DNA from: Lycium barbarum
Lineage: Eukaryota > Streptophyta > Magnoliopsida > Solanales > Solanaceae
DNA: 64,000 nt
Reading direction: 5' to 3'
Assembly: GCF_019175385.1 (NCBI RefSeq)
Contig: NC_083346.1
Span: forward strand, 54,961,821 to 55,025,820
Shown: one piece after another, positions 10,824-22,533 of the stretch
How the letters are laid out: the number at the start of each line of letters is the position of its first letter
Position numbering within the stretch: the stretch's first letter is position 1
Notes under the pieces: generated by a model
Databases searched by the model: none
What the model was told of the DNA's origin: nothing
The model's input: the letters and a program-made list of their open reading frames with translations, nothing else
Program-made: the position numbers and the translations under genes

Positions 10824-13736
10824 TGTCACGACCCAGCCCCGTGGGCCGCGACTGGCACCCTACCTGGGTACCCAGACCAAATCGCATATTCATTTCCGAA
10901 TCCAAACTTATTTCAGAATTTTCAAGAAGTTATATCATACATAATTTATATCGAAAGTATGTCTTAAGCTGTCATATCAAATCAAACTCAAACAAAGCGG
11001 CGGAATAGGCATCGCCGGTCAAAATACAAATATATACAGAAGGGCCATTTGGGGCCATCATATCAAACAGACCGCTTCAAGACCCGAAAGCAAAATCAGA
11101 CAACATACACATAGGACCCTCGCCCCACAAATATGACTACAGGCCTCTACGAATTCAAAACATAACATATGGCGAGACAGGGCCCCGCCGTACCCAAACT
11201 GTCAAATATACAAAGGATATACAGAGTAGAGGAGTCTGTACCAAGAGTGGACTCCGGACCCAGTAAGAGTACTCCGAAAAGCAAGAAGTGAAGCCTACTG
11301 CGGAGGATCACCGATGTCTGCACCTGCGGGCATAAAACGCAGCCCCCGGAGAGAGGGAGGTCAGTACGAAATATGTACTGAGTATGTAAAGCACGGAGTA
11401 CAGAATTATGGATCAAAACCGAAAGCAAATCAAATGTCAAAGTGGGGTACAAACTGGTATGTCAAAATCTGGGTCGAAATAATATACATGTATTTTATGC
11501 AAACAAATCATGCAGACGCTTAAGAACGTGGTCGCCACTCCGACGCTGGCGCCACACACAGCATAACACCAGAAGGTTTCAAATCTCCTTACATCCCTGA
11601 ACATAATCATAATCATCGGTGAGCGTATCGCATCACGAGCCATATCACAGCATAACTCCAAACGGAACCCGGCCCTATGGCGAAGCCTCGGGAACCGTAA
11701 CACAGCATACGTCCGAATTGTCATAATGCGCACGAATCAAAACCGGCCCGGGAACCGGTGAACGAAGTCATAATAAGGCACGAGCGGAGTCGTGAGCAAA
11801 CAAATGCAAATCGTATTTCAAAATAGTGTTTCAAAACAAAGTAAACTCATAAATCATATCCTATTACAAAATAGTCGAATACTTAGTCGACATAAAATTT
11901 CATTTCGCAAAACGTTTCCAAAATGGTCCATATAATTCAAAACATAGGTTAGCGTATCGAATTGTCCAAACCTACCCCGTAGGAAGATGTCTCAAGGATC
12001 CGAAGTAATATTTACAACTTTATTATCAAAGATGGCCCGAAGGGCAAATCGGGCATTTTGGGGTAGCGGACCCACCTCGAGTCGAAGTGAGGTGGCGAGC
12101 ATATTTTTACGAGCATTTATATGCCAAGGGTCATACATAATCATTTCTAGGTTACCCGACCACATTTCGATAGGTTTCGGACGAATAGTGGCATTCTAGC
12201 CAAATTGGAGCCTTTAGGCTTCACTAGAATTAAATGAATAGTAACTTTTCTGTGGATCGGGTTTCGAGGAGCAGAAATGCTCCGGAAGGTCTCATATTCG
12301 ACTGACACACTAAGATATGCCAAATGAAAGAGTGGGAGGCTTTACATACCTCACAGACGTCGTAAGCTCCTCCAAATGCCTCGTCCCGTTTCGTCAAAAA
12401 TCTGCAAATGGTCAAAGTTACCAAATGAGATCCTTAGGCTTAGAAAAATGCCTTTAACTCCATATTTGCCTACCGAAATTTCGGCAGCATTTCCCCTATA
12501 AATCTAACATCCCCGAGGCGTAGCTCGGCTCAAATTAACCAACTACAACAGCCCACACATCAACAACCAAACCAAACAACAATCAAACCATTCTAGCTTA
12601 AAGTTCTACATGACTTCTAAAGTTGGCAACTTTCCATTCAAACGTTCAAAATCCCGATTCTATATTCACATAATTGTATTCATTTAACCATCCAACACTA
12701 GTCAAACACATTCCAAATTCAATCTAAGCCATACACGAAATTGCACCAAAATCGATTTATTTCCATAATTCTTCAAACGCTAAAATTCACAACGAACATT
12801 CTAACTAACGTCGTTTCATTCCGAATTCATCAACATTGATATAGATTCATATCTAAAGTCTATAACACCCAAGATATACATTGATATACATAAAAATACC
12901 GAAGGTATACGCTTTCCGATAATACTCAAAATCATTTTCTCGACGCCAATTTCATTCACCAATTAATCATTTACAATATAAGGATCACCACAACACATTA
13001 TACCAACTTAACCAAGATCAATTCACACCAATCTCCCTATCTATGGCTCACGGCCAAACTCACTACAAACACACACCCACACGTTTCCATTTATGTCCAA
13101 ACTACGGGATTCTCGTCTACTTCCAATCCTTAACACATTCATAGCAATTCTATAACATTAGAGGGGCAAGATTCTTACCTTTTACTAACTTTCCGACTTG
13201 TCGCAAACGAAATCCTCGTGCCAAACCAATTATACCACGTCGGAGAGCGTCTTGAGTACTTCTTAATTATGTGGAAGCCAAGATTTTTGGATCACACACA
13301 AGCTTGGAATCTTTTCTTTCTTTCCTCCTTTGCACTCGGCCGAAACCCCTTTTTGTGGTGAGTTCTTGATTTTTATTTTTTTGATCTAGAATTTGTTAAG
13401 TCCTCCTAGTATGTATCCACAATATTGATCATGTGCATAGCACATGATCATTAAACAAGGGGCTTGGGCCATGTATATGGCCGGCCACCCCAAGTCCTTT
13501 GGGCCTAACCTTGTGTCATTTTATTTCCTTGGCCCAATTCGAGAAAAGTCCCGTTTTGTAATTCCCGAAACTAATTTCCGAAATTCCAAATTTATCCTCG
13601 GCCTTCCCCGAGGTCTTAGCATTAAAGATTTCACAACCAACATAGTCATATTCTCACAAATTAATTTATACCATTCTAACACCCAAGTCATAATTATTTC
13701 TCGATTTCCAATTGTACGAAAACACGGGACATAACA
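10824..13736 (-). repeat. 5' LTR of element 1
   Basis: 2913 bp, the same length as the 3' LTR. Differences seen by eye include acctggg/acttggg near the right end of the element, g/a in the purine arm of the CCCCC hairpin (11341-11365), and two changes near 13672-13690. The g/a change weakens the second hairpin of the conserved module in this copy. Confidence 0.95.
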
Positions 13737-13741
13737 ATATA
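13737..13741. repeat. Target-site duplication of element 1, right copy
   Basis: ATATA, matching 2727-2731. The next three bases (aca) are the displaced terminus of the element A LTR. Confidence 0.85.
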
Positions 13742-13744
13742 ACA

Positions 13745-13758
13745 TCCTTCCCCCCTTT
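13745..13758 (-). promoter_or_regulatory. Polypurine tract of the right-hand family-I unit
   Basis: The minus strand reads AAAGGGGGGAAGGA and ends exactly where the interrupted LTR (231-2731 plus 13742-13744) begins. It shows that this LTR is the 3' LTR of the integrase-bearing unit to the right. Confidence 0.85.
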
Positions 13759-13799
13759 AGAACATTCGTCCTCGAATGTCGAATTGGTCCCGTAAGGTC

Positions 13800-15109
13800 T
13801 TATAAGAATTTTGGGGAAGTCTCCCTTATCGTTATAACATATAGTTTCATCGGTTGATCAATATAATCAAGTGAGGAGCTTAAGTTACCTGTAGGCGTAC
13901 GGAACAGGTAAGGGTACTTATTCTTCACCTCCTCCTCGGCTTCCCAGATCATATCTTGTCTATTGTTGTTTCGCCATAACACTTTGACGGAAACCACGTC
14001 CTTGGTTCGCAACCTCCTGACCTGCCGATCAAGTATGGCTATAGGCTGCTCCTCATAGGATAACTCCTCTGTCACCTGGATATCGTCTATGGGAAATACT
14101 CTGGAAGGGTTGCCTATACATTTGCGAAGCATTGACACGTGAAAGACTGGATGTACTGCTTCTAAATCAGATGGTAAGTCCAACTCGTAGGCAACCCGTC
14201 CTACCCTACGAATAATCTGATAAGGCCCAATGTACCTCGGGCTTAAATTTCCTTTCTTGCCGAATCTCATGACACCCTTCATGGGTGACACCTTCAAGAA
14301 CACCCAATCACCAACCTGAAATTCTAAGTGTCGACGTCGATTATCTGCATATGATTTCTGTCGACTCTGGGCTGCCAGTAACCTTTCCTGAATGAGCTTC
14401 ACTTTATCAACAGCCTGCTGAACCATATCTGGGCATATTAACTTAGTCTCACCAACATCAAACCAGCCAATAGGTGACCTGCACTTCTTCCCATACAAGG
14501 CCTCATACGGTGCCATCTGAATACTCTAATGATAACTGTTATTATAGGCAAATTCAATAAGTGGCAAATGATCATCCCAGCTACCCTTGAAATCAATAAT
14601 ACAGGCCCGTAACATATCTTGTAGTGTCTAATAGTACGCTCAGCTTGTCCGTCAGTCTGAGGATGGAATGCTGTGCTAAGACTCACTTGTGTCCCCAATC
14701 CCTCCTGGAAGGATCTCCAGAAGTTAACTGTAAACTGGGCTCCTCTATCGGAGATAATAGCTGTGGGAACCCCGTGAAGTCTCACTATCTCCTTGAGGTA
14801 TAACCTGGCATAGTCCTCAGCTAACTAAGTAGTCCTGACTGGAATAAAATGGGTTGATTTTGTCAATTTATCAATGATAACCCAAATAGAGTCATATTTT
14901 CGCAGAGTGTGAGGTAAACCTGTGATGAAGTCCATATTAATTACCTCCCATTTCCAAGTCGGAATCTCTATCTCCTGCAATAATCCACCGAGCTTTTGAT
15001 GCTCGACCTTAACCTGTTGACAATTCGGACACTGAGCAACAAACTCTGCTATATCTTTCTTCATGCCATCCCACCAATACAAGCATCTGAGGTCATGATA
15101 CATCTTCAT
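13800..15109 (-). pseudogene. Integrase-chromodomain remnant, family I
   Basis: Reads leftwards from an integrase zinc-finger fragment ([18 protein letters not shown]) at 15109 through MDFITGL, ISDRGAQF, HPQTDGQAER, the GPY motif and a chromodomain. Gag, protease, reverse transcriptase and RNase H are absent: the unit is cut at 15109/15110, inside the integrase finger. The frame is broken by a stop at 14825 just before the AEDYARLY motif and by a one-base loss near 14631 after AERTI. The catalytic D, D and E are still readable in separate frames. It is dead and older than element 1. Confidence 0.85.
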
Positions 15110-17199
15110 TGACTGTTCATTTCAGATCAGGTTTTGGGTTATTAAAAAGGGGACCGAGTTTATTATTTCATTTCCACATGACACCCCTTCTCTCTAAAAT
15201 ATCTCTCTACATTTATTCCATAAGGATTCAAGAGTTATTAGTGATCAACAACATAAACAAAGTGAATCAAGTGTAAGAAAAACCATCGAAGATCATTCAA
15301 GTCAAGAAATCTCATTGGAGATAAAACTAGGGTTTTACTCAAGTGGAGTATTATCAACCAAGGATTGTTCCTACAACATCTAAGGTAAGATTTATGATAT
15401 TTCTATGTGTTTAAGGTATTTAAGAGTTGAAATACTTGGATTGTAGAAAGGTATGGCAAAATAGGTCATGAATGTGGAATAGTGCCATTTTGAGAAATAG
15501 TTTGAATTGAGTTACGAGTCTTGCTGTATTATGATGTAAATATGTTATAAATGATGTTGAGAACATGAGATGAGCAATGTACGTGAATGGGATTAGTCAT
15601 GAGTTATAGCCATGGATATGAGTAATTGAAAGCAAATTAAGAAATGTGGATAATGCAGATGAATAATGACTATTGCTATGGTATTGTGAATGTATTATTG
15701 ACGTTTGGGAGTTGATATACGTTACGGAGGAATGTCGTATAAATAAAGGAGATGCTGTCTGATTTTCTCTAGTTTTAGTCATATATGCTAGCTATCGATT
15801 CTAATGATAGTATGACTTTAATGAAGGTAGAAATGCTAGCATTGGAGGAGAACGCGCAAGTGTAAAAATAGTGAACGAAAAAGGTATGTAAGGCTAACCC
15901 TTTTTTCATAAGGCATGGTTCTTTGGTCAAATATCTAAATCTTCTATGAGACTATGATATCCTTCAAATGATTTGATCTTCCGAGCTAGTAAGCTCACGA
16001 TTCTTGGTACGCTACGATTGTACTAAATCCATCGTATGACGAGTAAGCCTATAAAGTTAAATGTGATGAATGACGATAATAGTATAATGATGTTGATGAC
16101 GATTATGAAAATGATGTAAATAGTAAAGATGCTTATGAGCTATTATGTATATGTATCTATGTATGACTATTATGGAGCCCCGAGCTTATGAGGCCGGGTA
16201 AGACATGTAAGTAAGTATGTATATGATTACGTAATGTGCGCACACCTCTACAGATGGTACGGATAACCCTGATGCCTTGGTAGGGCCAGGTAGATGTAAC
16301 CCTGATGCCTTGGTAGGGCCAGGTAGATGTAACCTTGATGCCTTGGTAGGGCCAGGTAGATGTAACCCTGACGCCTTGGTAGGGCCAAGTATGAGTAACC
16401 TTGAGCCTTGGTTGGCCAAGTATGTATGAAACACCGATCCGGCATGGTCGGGTATGTTACGTAAATGCTATGTATATGAATGTGAATAATGGTATGTATA
16501 TGAATATGAGTACAGATATGGAATGGATACGGATATGGATATGGATGTATGTACGTAAATACGCATTAGAAACGGAAAGGTCCTATGTAAGGCAAGTAAG
16601 TGCCTATGACGATGATAACACCGTCTCCCATCTTGTGCTATTTGTTATGTTGCTTATTGTGCTTCTATATTGATATTGATCATGCTTTACATACTCAGTA
16701 CATTCTTCATACTGACGTCCTTTTGTTTGTGGACGCTGCGTCATGCCCGCAGGTGCACAGGGAGACAGGCTTGATCAATAGCCACATTTCTCAGAGACTA
16801 CACAGCAGAGCTCCACTTCATTCGGAGCTATAGCTTTTGGGTACTTATTCTTTTGTGTACATAATTATGGGCATAGCGGGGTCCTGTACTGCTTATGTGA
16901 TATGTTATACTCTCCTTAGAGGCTCGTAGACATGTGTATATGGTTAGATATGTCTGGCCTTGTCGGCCTATATTATGTATATCATTTTTGTAGCCTTGTC
17001 GGCTCATGTACATGGATGTGGCATAAATGCCAATAATGATATAAAAGCATTGTCGTCCAATGGGGCTAGCATGGATGATGAATAGAAATGTATGTTTAAT
17101 TATGTGGCTCACCTAGATGTAAGTATAAGTGTAAGCCAAGGGGTGCCCGGGTGGGCTAGCACCGGGTTATCATGGTGGCCTCCTAGACGGGTCGTGACA
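15110..17199 (+). repeat. 5'-truncated family-II LTR (subtype with 33-bp repeats)
   Basis: Ends in the family terminus CGGGTCGTGACA at 17199 but lacks the TGTTACACC start; compared with the solo LTR at 41068, roughly 500-550 bp are missing at the 5' side, including the ACGG-CCGT palindromes. No primer site follows. It is much closer to 41068-43482 than to the 3' LTR of element 3 (24605 on), so I do not regard it as that element's own 5' LTR. It has GTATGT at 15884, TGCCCGCAG ending at 16752 and the first conserved hairpin near 16697. Confidence 0.75.
16265..16420 (+). repeat. 33-bp tandem repeat, four and a half units
   Basis: Units start at 16265, 16298, 16331, 16364 and 16398 (partial), with core CTGATGCCTTGGTAGGGCCA. 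The sister solo LTR at 42620-42690 has only about one and a half units, so the array expanded in this copy. The overlapping minus-strand open frames with PGPTKASGLH-type periodicity are artefacts of the repeat. Confidence 0.9.
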
Positions 17200-17486
17200 C
17201 TTTCGATGTTGATATCATACATGGCATACATTCTTATTCATCTAATAATTTGATGTGAGTTGTGTTGGACATGAAGGTAAGTGAGAGAGTGTAGACTTCG
17301 AGGTCTTACCCGGAGAGCGTGAAAGAGAGGTGAGAGTCTGCGATCCGATGTTGTTAACTGAGTAAAATGTGTGCTCGTGATTCGAGTTCATTTATCGAAG
17401 CGAGAGAGTGCTCAATGCCTAAGGTGTCTTGCCAAGAGGGGGTGTACATGATATACATAATATAGGCCGACAAGGCCAGACATATC
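17200..17486. other. Rearranged junction with inverted filler DNA
   Basis: This lies between the LTR end and the first recognisable gag codon (zinc knuckle). No primer site or gag start is present, so the leader and about the first 370 gag codons of element 3 are gone. Positions 17448-17486 are a perfect 39-bp inverted copy of 16947-16985 in the adjacent LTR. I recognise nothing in 17200-17447. Confidence 0.7.
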
Positions 17487-17490
17487 GCGA

Positions 17491-19342
17491 TGCAGCCAGT
17501 GCGGTAGGTTACATTCCGGACAATGCCGCCAGGGTTCGGACGCTTGCGCTTGTGGACAGGTGGGACACATGATGAGAGACTGTCCGTCAGCGAGAGATAG
17601 AGTTGGGACTCAGCCCACAGGTTCGGCAGCGGGTTCTTCTTCGGTACGCCCGACAACACAAATTCCCCAGACTTCAGCAGGTAGAGGTAGAGGCAGAGGG
17701 GGAGCATCTACTTCAGGTGTTGTTCAGCCCCGCGTATATGCTTTGGCTGGGCGACAGGATCTTGAGTCCTCCCCAGATGTTACAGGTACATTGACTATAT
17801 TTTCCCGTGATGTATATGCTCTGATCGATCCGGGTTCTACATTCTCTTATATTACTCCGTATGTTACTGATTTTATTGGGCTGAAACCCGAGCCAATTAA
17901 ACCTTTCGAGGTATTCACTCCAGTTGGTGATCCTGTAATAGCGAGGCAAGTATATAAGAATTGTGTAGTCGTCATATGTGATCGCCAGACAAAAGCCGAT
18001 TTGATTGAGCTGGAAATGCTTGATTTTGACGTAATTATGGGTATGGATTGTTTAGCCTCATGCTATCCTAATGTTGATTGCCGGACGAAAGTGGTACGAT
18101 TTCAATTTCCGGGAGAGCCCGTGCTTGAATGGAAGGGTAATACAGCATCACCGGAGGGTAGGTTTATTTCCTACCTCAAGGCAAGGATGATGATAGCCAA
18201 GGGCTATATTTATCACTTAGTTCGGGTTCATGACACCGAGGCTAGGCCATCAACTTTTCAATCAGTTCCGATAGTGAATGAATTCCCAGATGTGTTTCCA
18301 GACGAACTTCCAGGTCTTCCTCCAGAAAGAGAGATTGATTTTGCCATCGATGTGTTGCCGGACACCAAGCCTATTTCTATTCCTCCTTATCGAATGGCTC
18401 CGGTATAATTGAAATAGCTAAAGGCACAGTTGAAGGATTTGCTCGAGAAAGGGTTTATTAGGCCCAGTTCATCACCGTGGGGAGCACCGGTCTTGTTCGT
18501 GAGAAAGAAAGACGGTTCTCTACGAATGTGTATCGATTATAGGCAACTGAACAAAGTGACGATAAAGAACAGATATCCTCTTCCAAGGATTGATGACTTA
18601 TTCGATCAACTACAAGGTGCCAAGTGGTTTTCTAAAATAGATCTGAGGTCGGGTTACCATCAAGTGAGAGTTAGAGAAGCGGATATTCCCAAAACAACTT
18701 TCAGAACAAAATATAGCCACTATGAATTTCGGGTGATGTCGTTTGGGTTGACTAACGCTCCGACAGTGTTCATGAATTTAATGAATAATGTGTTCAGGCC
18801 ACTCTTGGACTTGTTTGTGATAGTGTTTATTGATGGTGTTCTGGTGTACTCTCGCACAGAATCAGAACATACAGATCATTTGAGGATTGTTCTTGGCATT
18901 CTCTGAGCCCGAGAATTATATGCGAAATTTTCAAAGTGCGAGTTTTGGCTAAATTCTGTGACATTTCTGGGCCATGTTATTTCAGATGATGGCATTCGAG
19001 TCGACACTCAGAAAATTGAAGCTGTGAAGACTTGGCCATGGCCTACGACGCCTACGGAAGTTCGTAGTTTTCTTGGACTGGCAGGCTACTATAGAAGATT
19101 CGTAGAGGGATTCTCATCTATTTCCGCTCCATTGACGAAACTAACCCAGAAGTCAGCGAAATTCCAGTGGAGTGATGCTTGTGAGCGTAGTTTCCAAGAG
19201 TTGAAAGACAAACTGACCTCAGTTCCAGTTTTAACACTTCCAGAAGGGACAGATGGCTATGTTGTGTATTATGACGCTTCCGGTGTCGGCCTAGGATGTG
19301 TGTTGATGCAGCATGGTAAAGTTATTGCATATGCTTCGAGAC
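17491..19342 (+). pseudogene. Element 3 gag end, protease, reverse transcriptase, start of RNase H (decayed)
   Basis: The frame begins at the gag zinc knuckle region (CSQCG) and runs through the protease motif [10 protein letters not shown], reverse transcriptase and the first part of RNase H, where a solo LTR splits it at 19343. Defects: one codon is lost in the canonical zinc knuckle (17545-17553), making it C-x1-C; stops at about 18406 (TAA) and 18417 (TAG) after MAP; TGA at 18904-18906; and the catalytic FIDD has become FIDG (Gly codon 18835-18837). All segments remain in one frame, so the damage is mostly point mutation. Not functional. Confidence 0.9.
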
Positions 19343-22300
19343 TGTTATATCCCGTATTTTGTGCATTCGGATATTTTGAGACAATTGCGACAAGTTAAAG
19401 ACAAGACCATATTTTTATCTTGTTTGGTATATAAGTTGGTTATAAAAAACAAATTTTGATGTGGAAATATAAAGAGTGGCTAGGGGTAAAAAGGGAAATT
19501 TGCAAGATGACTCATAGAAATGCGGAGGAAGGCTAAGGGAAAATTTAGAATTTGGAGAATAATTTTTCATGAATTACAAAAACAAAAAAAAAAAACAAAA
19601 AAAAAAAAAAGAAAAGTTGGGCCTAAGCAACAAGGGCCAAGTGTGGCCATCCACTTTAATGGGCCAAGGCCCATGTGGGAGCTTAATATATGTAGAGAAA
19701 AGATGATAAATTCATCTTCAAACATAAGAACTCTCAAGAAACTTGAAGAAAAGAAAAACAAAAGGCAATATTCGGCCAAGGCAAGCAAAATTGAAGCCTC
19801 CAATTTTGATCAAAAAAAAATATTTTCTTCTAGCATTCCTACTAATTCAAGGGTCCTCTTTAACGTGGTATAATTATTGGAGCATGAAAAACATCTATTC
19901 CTACAAGGAGCAACTTTGGCCAAGAAGGAAGCTAAGGGAAAAAGGTAAGAATTAATCTTCTTTTATATGTTATGAATGGTTGTGTATGTTGTAGTATGTG
20001 GAAATGAATGAAATTCATGAAGATATGGAAGTTGGGTGGTGGTCGTGTATATGTAGTGTGTGTGTGGCCGTGTATGTGTTGTATTGTGTAAGGATGATGA
20101 ACTAATTTTATCTAGTATTTTGATTGTTGTTGTAATGGAATCTATGACGAAAAATGGAAGCCTAATGATTCTAGTGAAGTTGTAAGGGTTGGACAGTTGT
20201 TTTAGAAGTTAATATGAATTGAATATAGTCTTCTTGTAATTATGGAAAACAATGTTGTTAGTGTGTGAATTGTTGGTGAAGTTCATGAAATTGAAGGAAG
20301 AAAATGTGTTGTTATTGTTCTTATTCCATTTGGAAGATTTCGGGTGGCATAGCATACGGGTTGAATTATTGTGAATATTGTACGGATTATTTGAAGTATT
20401 CTTGAATATTGTTTGAATGGTTGCGGATTAGAACTGGAATATGTAAGCAATTACGAATATAACATAAATGGAACGCCGTCGAAATTATAGAAAGAAGTTG
20501 TTAACGTTGGAATGTGTTTTGAATTGATTGTCGATATTGTTGGAATAACTGTTGGCATTATTGTTGCTAAGTTGGCCGAGTTAAATTCTTGGATTTGTTG
20601 TTGAATGTTTGGCCGAGTTGATTTCTCGGGGATGTTGCATTTACAGGGAAAATGCTGCCAAAATTTCTGTAGATAAAGTGTTGGTTTAGAATTGGACTTT
20701 TAAGTGTTATGGCTAATGTTTGGTATATATGAATATTGTTGTAGATCTTGAGAAGCGAAAGACTTAAGTTCGGATTAGCATAGAAAGCGGGCAAGGTATG
20801 TAAGGCTTACCTTTCTTTCTTTTGGCATGATCTCTATGAAACGAGCAAATGACGTATATGTATGAATTCAAAGAATTTCCCATTCTTAGAGCCACTAGGA
20901 TGGCTAATATTTTGACTTCCATATGCTGTTCATATGGTTTCGATATGTATCCATAATGTCCGATGTTTTCTTTGGTATGTTTCCGAATTGGCATTTGAAA
21001 GATAAGTGATATGGCTTATGTCTTGATTTCCAAATGATAGCACGTTTGATTATTCTGCTAAGCCTTTGATACACCTTGATATGTCCACATGATTCTAAAG
21101 GCTATATTTGATTTGATCCATACGATATCTGAAAGATACTTGATATGATTGTCACTTCGATTCTCCAAAAACGGCTTCTGAAATGTTCGTAGAAGCTTCT
21201 GTACTTCAAACGCTCATAACTTTCTTACACTATGTCGGATTGACCCGAAACTTGTTTCCGAGCCTTCAAGTATCGGTAAGTATACTTATCTATCGAGTCT
21301 TGATTTATATGCATATAGTTTCTCACTACTCTGCTCGTGCACGCCTCAATACGTCTATTCACCGATTCCCGGGCCGGGTATGTTATCGTGCGCACTCCAC
21401 TGCATTGTTCACTGAGTCCCTCACTAGAGGGCCGGGTACGGTATATGCATATGATGATGTGATATGATGATGATGATGTGTTATGGTGGCCAGGAGGGCA
21501 TATGATGATTTGATTCACCGAGGCCCTCACTAGAGGGCCGGGTACGGTATATATACGATATATGATGTTCACATGCATGACTCTATTTACCGAGTCCCTT
21601 AATGGGCCGGGTACGGTATGACTTCATTCACCGAGTCCCTCACTAGAGGGCCGGGTACGGTATATATATGTATATGTATATGTATGCATGATGATATGAA
21701 AGTTTGATGATATGATTTTATTCACCGAGTCCCTCACTAGAGGGCCGGGTACGGTATATGTATACATGTATTCATGATGAAATAATGACATGATTTCATT
21801 CACCGAGTCCCATAATGGGCCGGGTACGGTATGCGATATGAAAATGTTTGATTTTGTTCCGTACTACACAGGTACAGTGGTTTCTTATTATGATTCTTGA
21901 CTTCCGAAATCTCTATTTCAGTTATGATCTTTTCAGTTGTATATCATGCCTTACATACTCGATACATATTCCGTACTGACCCCCCTTACTTCGGGCGCTG
22001 CATTTCATGCCCGCAGGTACAGACGTTCGTGTGAGTGACCCGACAGATTAGGCTATCTGTTCTGCTGCCTTAGAGTGCTCCCTTGTTCTGGAGCCTATAT
22101 TTTGGTACAGACTCTTCCGTTATATATATGTATATGTATATTCAGGGGTACGGCGGGGCCCTGTCCCGTCATATGATTCTGTTGTGTTTGTTAGAGGCCT
22201 GTAGACATATATGTGGGTCATGGGTCGTTATTGTTCAGTTATATCTGTGATTTGCGTCTAAGCGGTCCTATTTGGTATGACAGGCTTAACGGCTTGTATG

Positions 22301-22533
22301 TATATATATACTTATGCACATGCTTTGGACGATCTATTCTACGACAACCTTGGTGGCTCCTATATGCCGTGTTTGATATATGTGACCGCTTAAGATAACA
22401 TCTGCCTTTAATATCCGTAATGATTAATATATGCTAGATAGGAATAAGTTATGGATATGTTGATTTGGTAAGTAGGAGCGTATGGGTGTCCAGCTTGGGA
22501 ACTAGTCACGGCCCACGGGGTTGGGTCGTGACA
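19343..22533 (+). mobile_element. Solo LTR, family I, inside the element 3 RNase H
   Basis: 3191 bp from TGTTATATCCCG to GGGTCGTGACA, with no internal region. The flanks are GAGAC (19338-19342) and CAGAC (22534-22538), a 5-bp target duplication with one mismatch. Removing it leaves the RNase H frame continuous, which confirms the borders. It was left by recombination between two LTRs of a full element. Inside: GTATGT at 20796, TGCCCGCAG ending at 22016, a hairpin-forming subrepeat array (about 21400-21840) and A-rich stretches around 19577-19612. Confidence 0.92.
21400..21840 (+). repeat. Dispersed LTR subrepeats with a CCCTC-GAGGG hairpin
   Basis: About six copies of a roughly 40-bp unit, ACCGAGTCCCTCACTAGAGG followed by GCCGGGTACGGTATAT, separated by AT-rich spacers of 40-110 bp. 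Two copies have a shortened middle (cccttaatgggcc, cccataatgggcc) that keeps an inverted CCC/GGG. Related single units are near 40186 and, in minus orientation, 1040-1290. Confidence 0.8.

Larger units (their letters stand above)
2732..13736 (-). mobile_element. Complete young Ty3/gypsy chromovirus (element 1)
   Basis: An 11,005-bp element with two LTRs of exactly 2913 bp, a primer site for initiator tRNA-Met (10808-10819), a polypurine tract (5645-5659), one uninterrupted gag-pol frame and a perfect ATATA target duplication. By eye the two LTRs differ at only about eight positions (about 0.3%), which at usual plant LTR rates means roughly 0.1-0.2 million years; the count needs an alignment. 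It sits inside the LTR of another family-I element. Of everything in the window, this is the only copy that looks able to encode all retrotransposition proteins. Confidence 0.95.

Noticed and set aside
16186..16445. Minus-strand frames with PGPTKASGLH repeats
   Set aside because: Products of the 33-bp minisatellite.
15110..17199. 5' LTR of element 3
   Set aside because: It is closer to the solo LTR at 41068 than to the 3' LTR at 24605, lacks a following primer site, and is separated from gag by a rearranged junction.
19520..19955. Lys-rich frames at the A-rich stretch of the solo LTR
   Set aside because: Low-complexity translation of poly-A; no domain.
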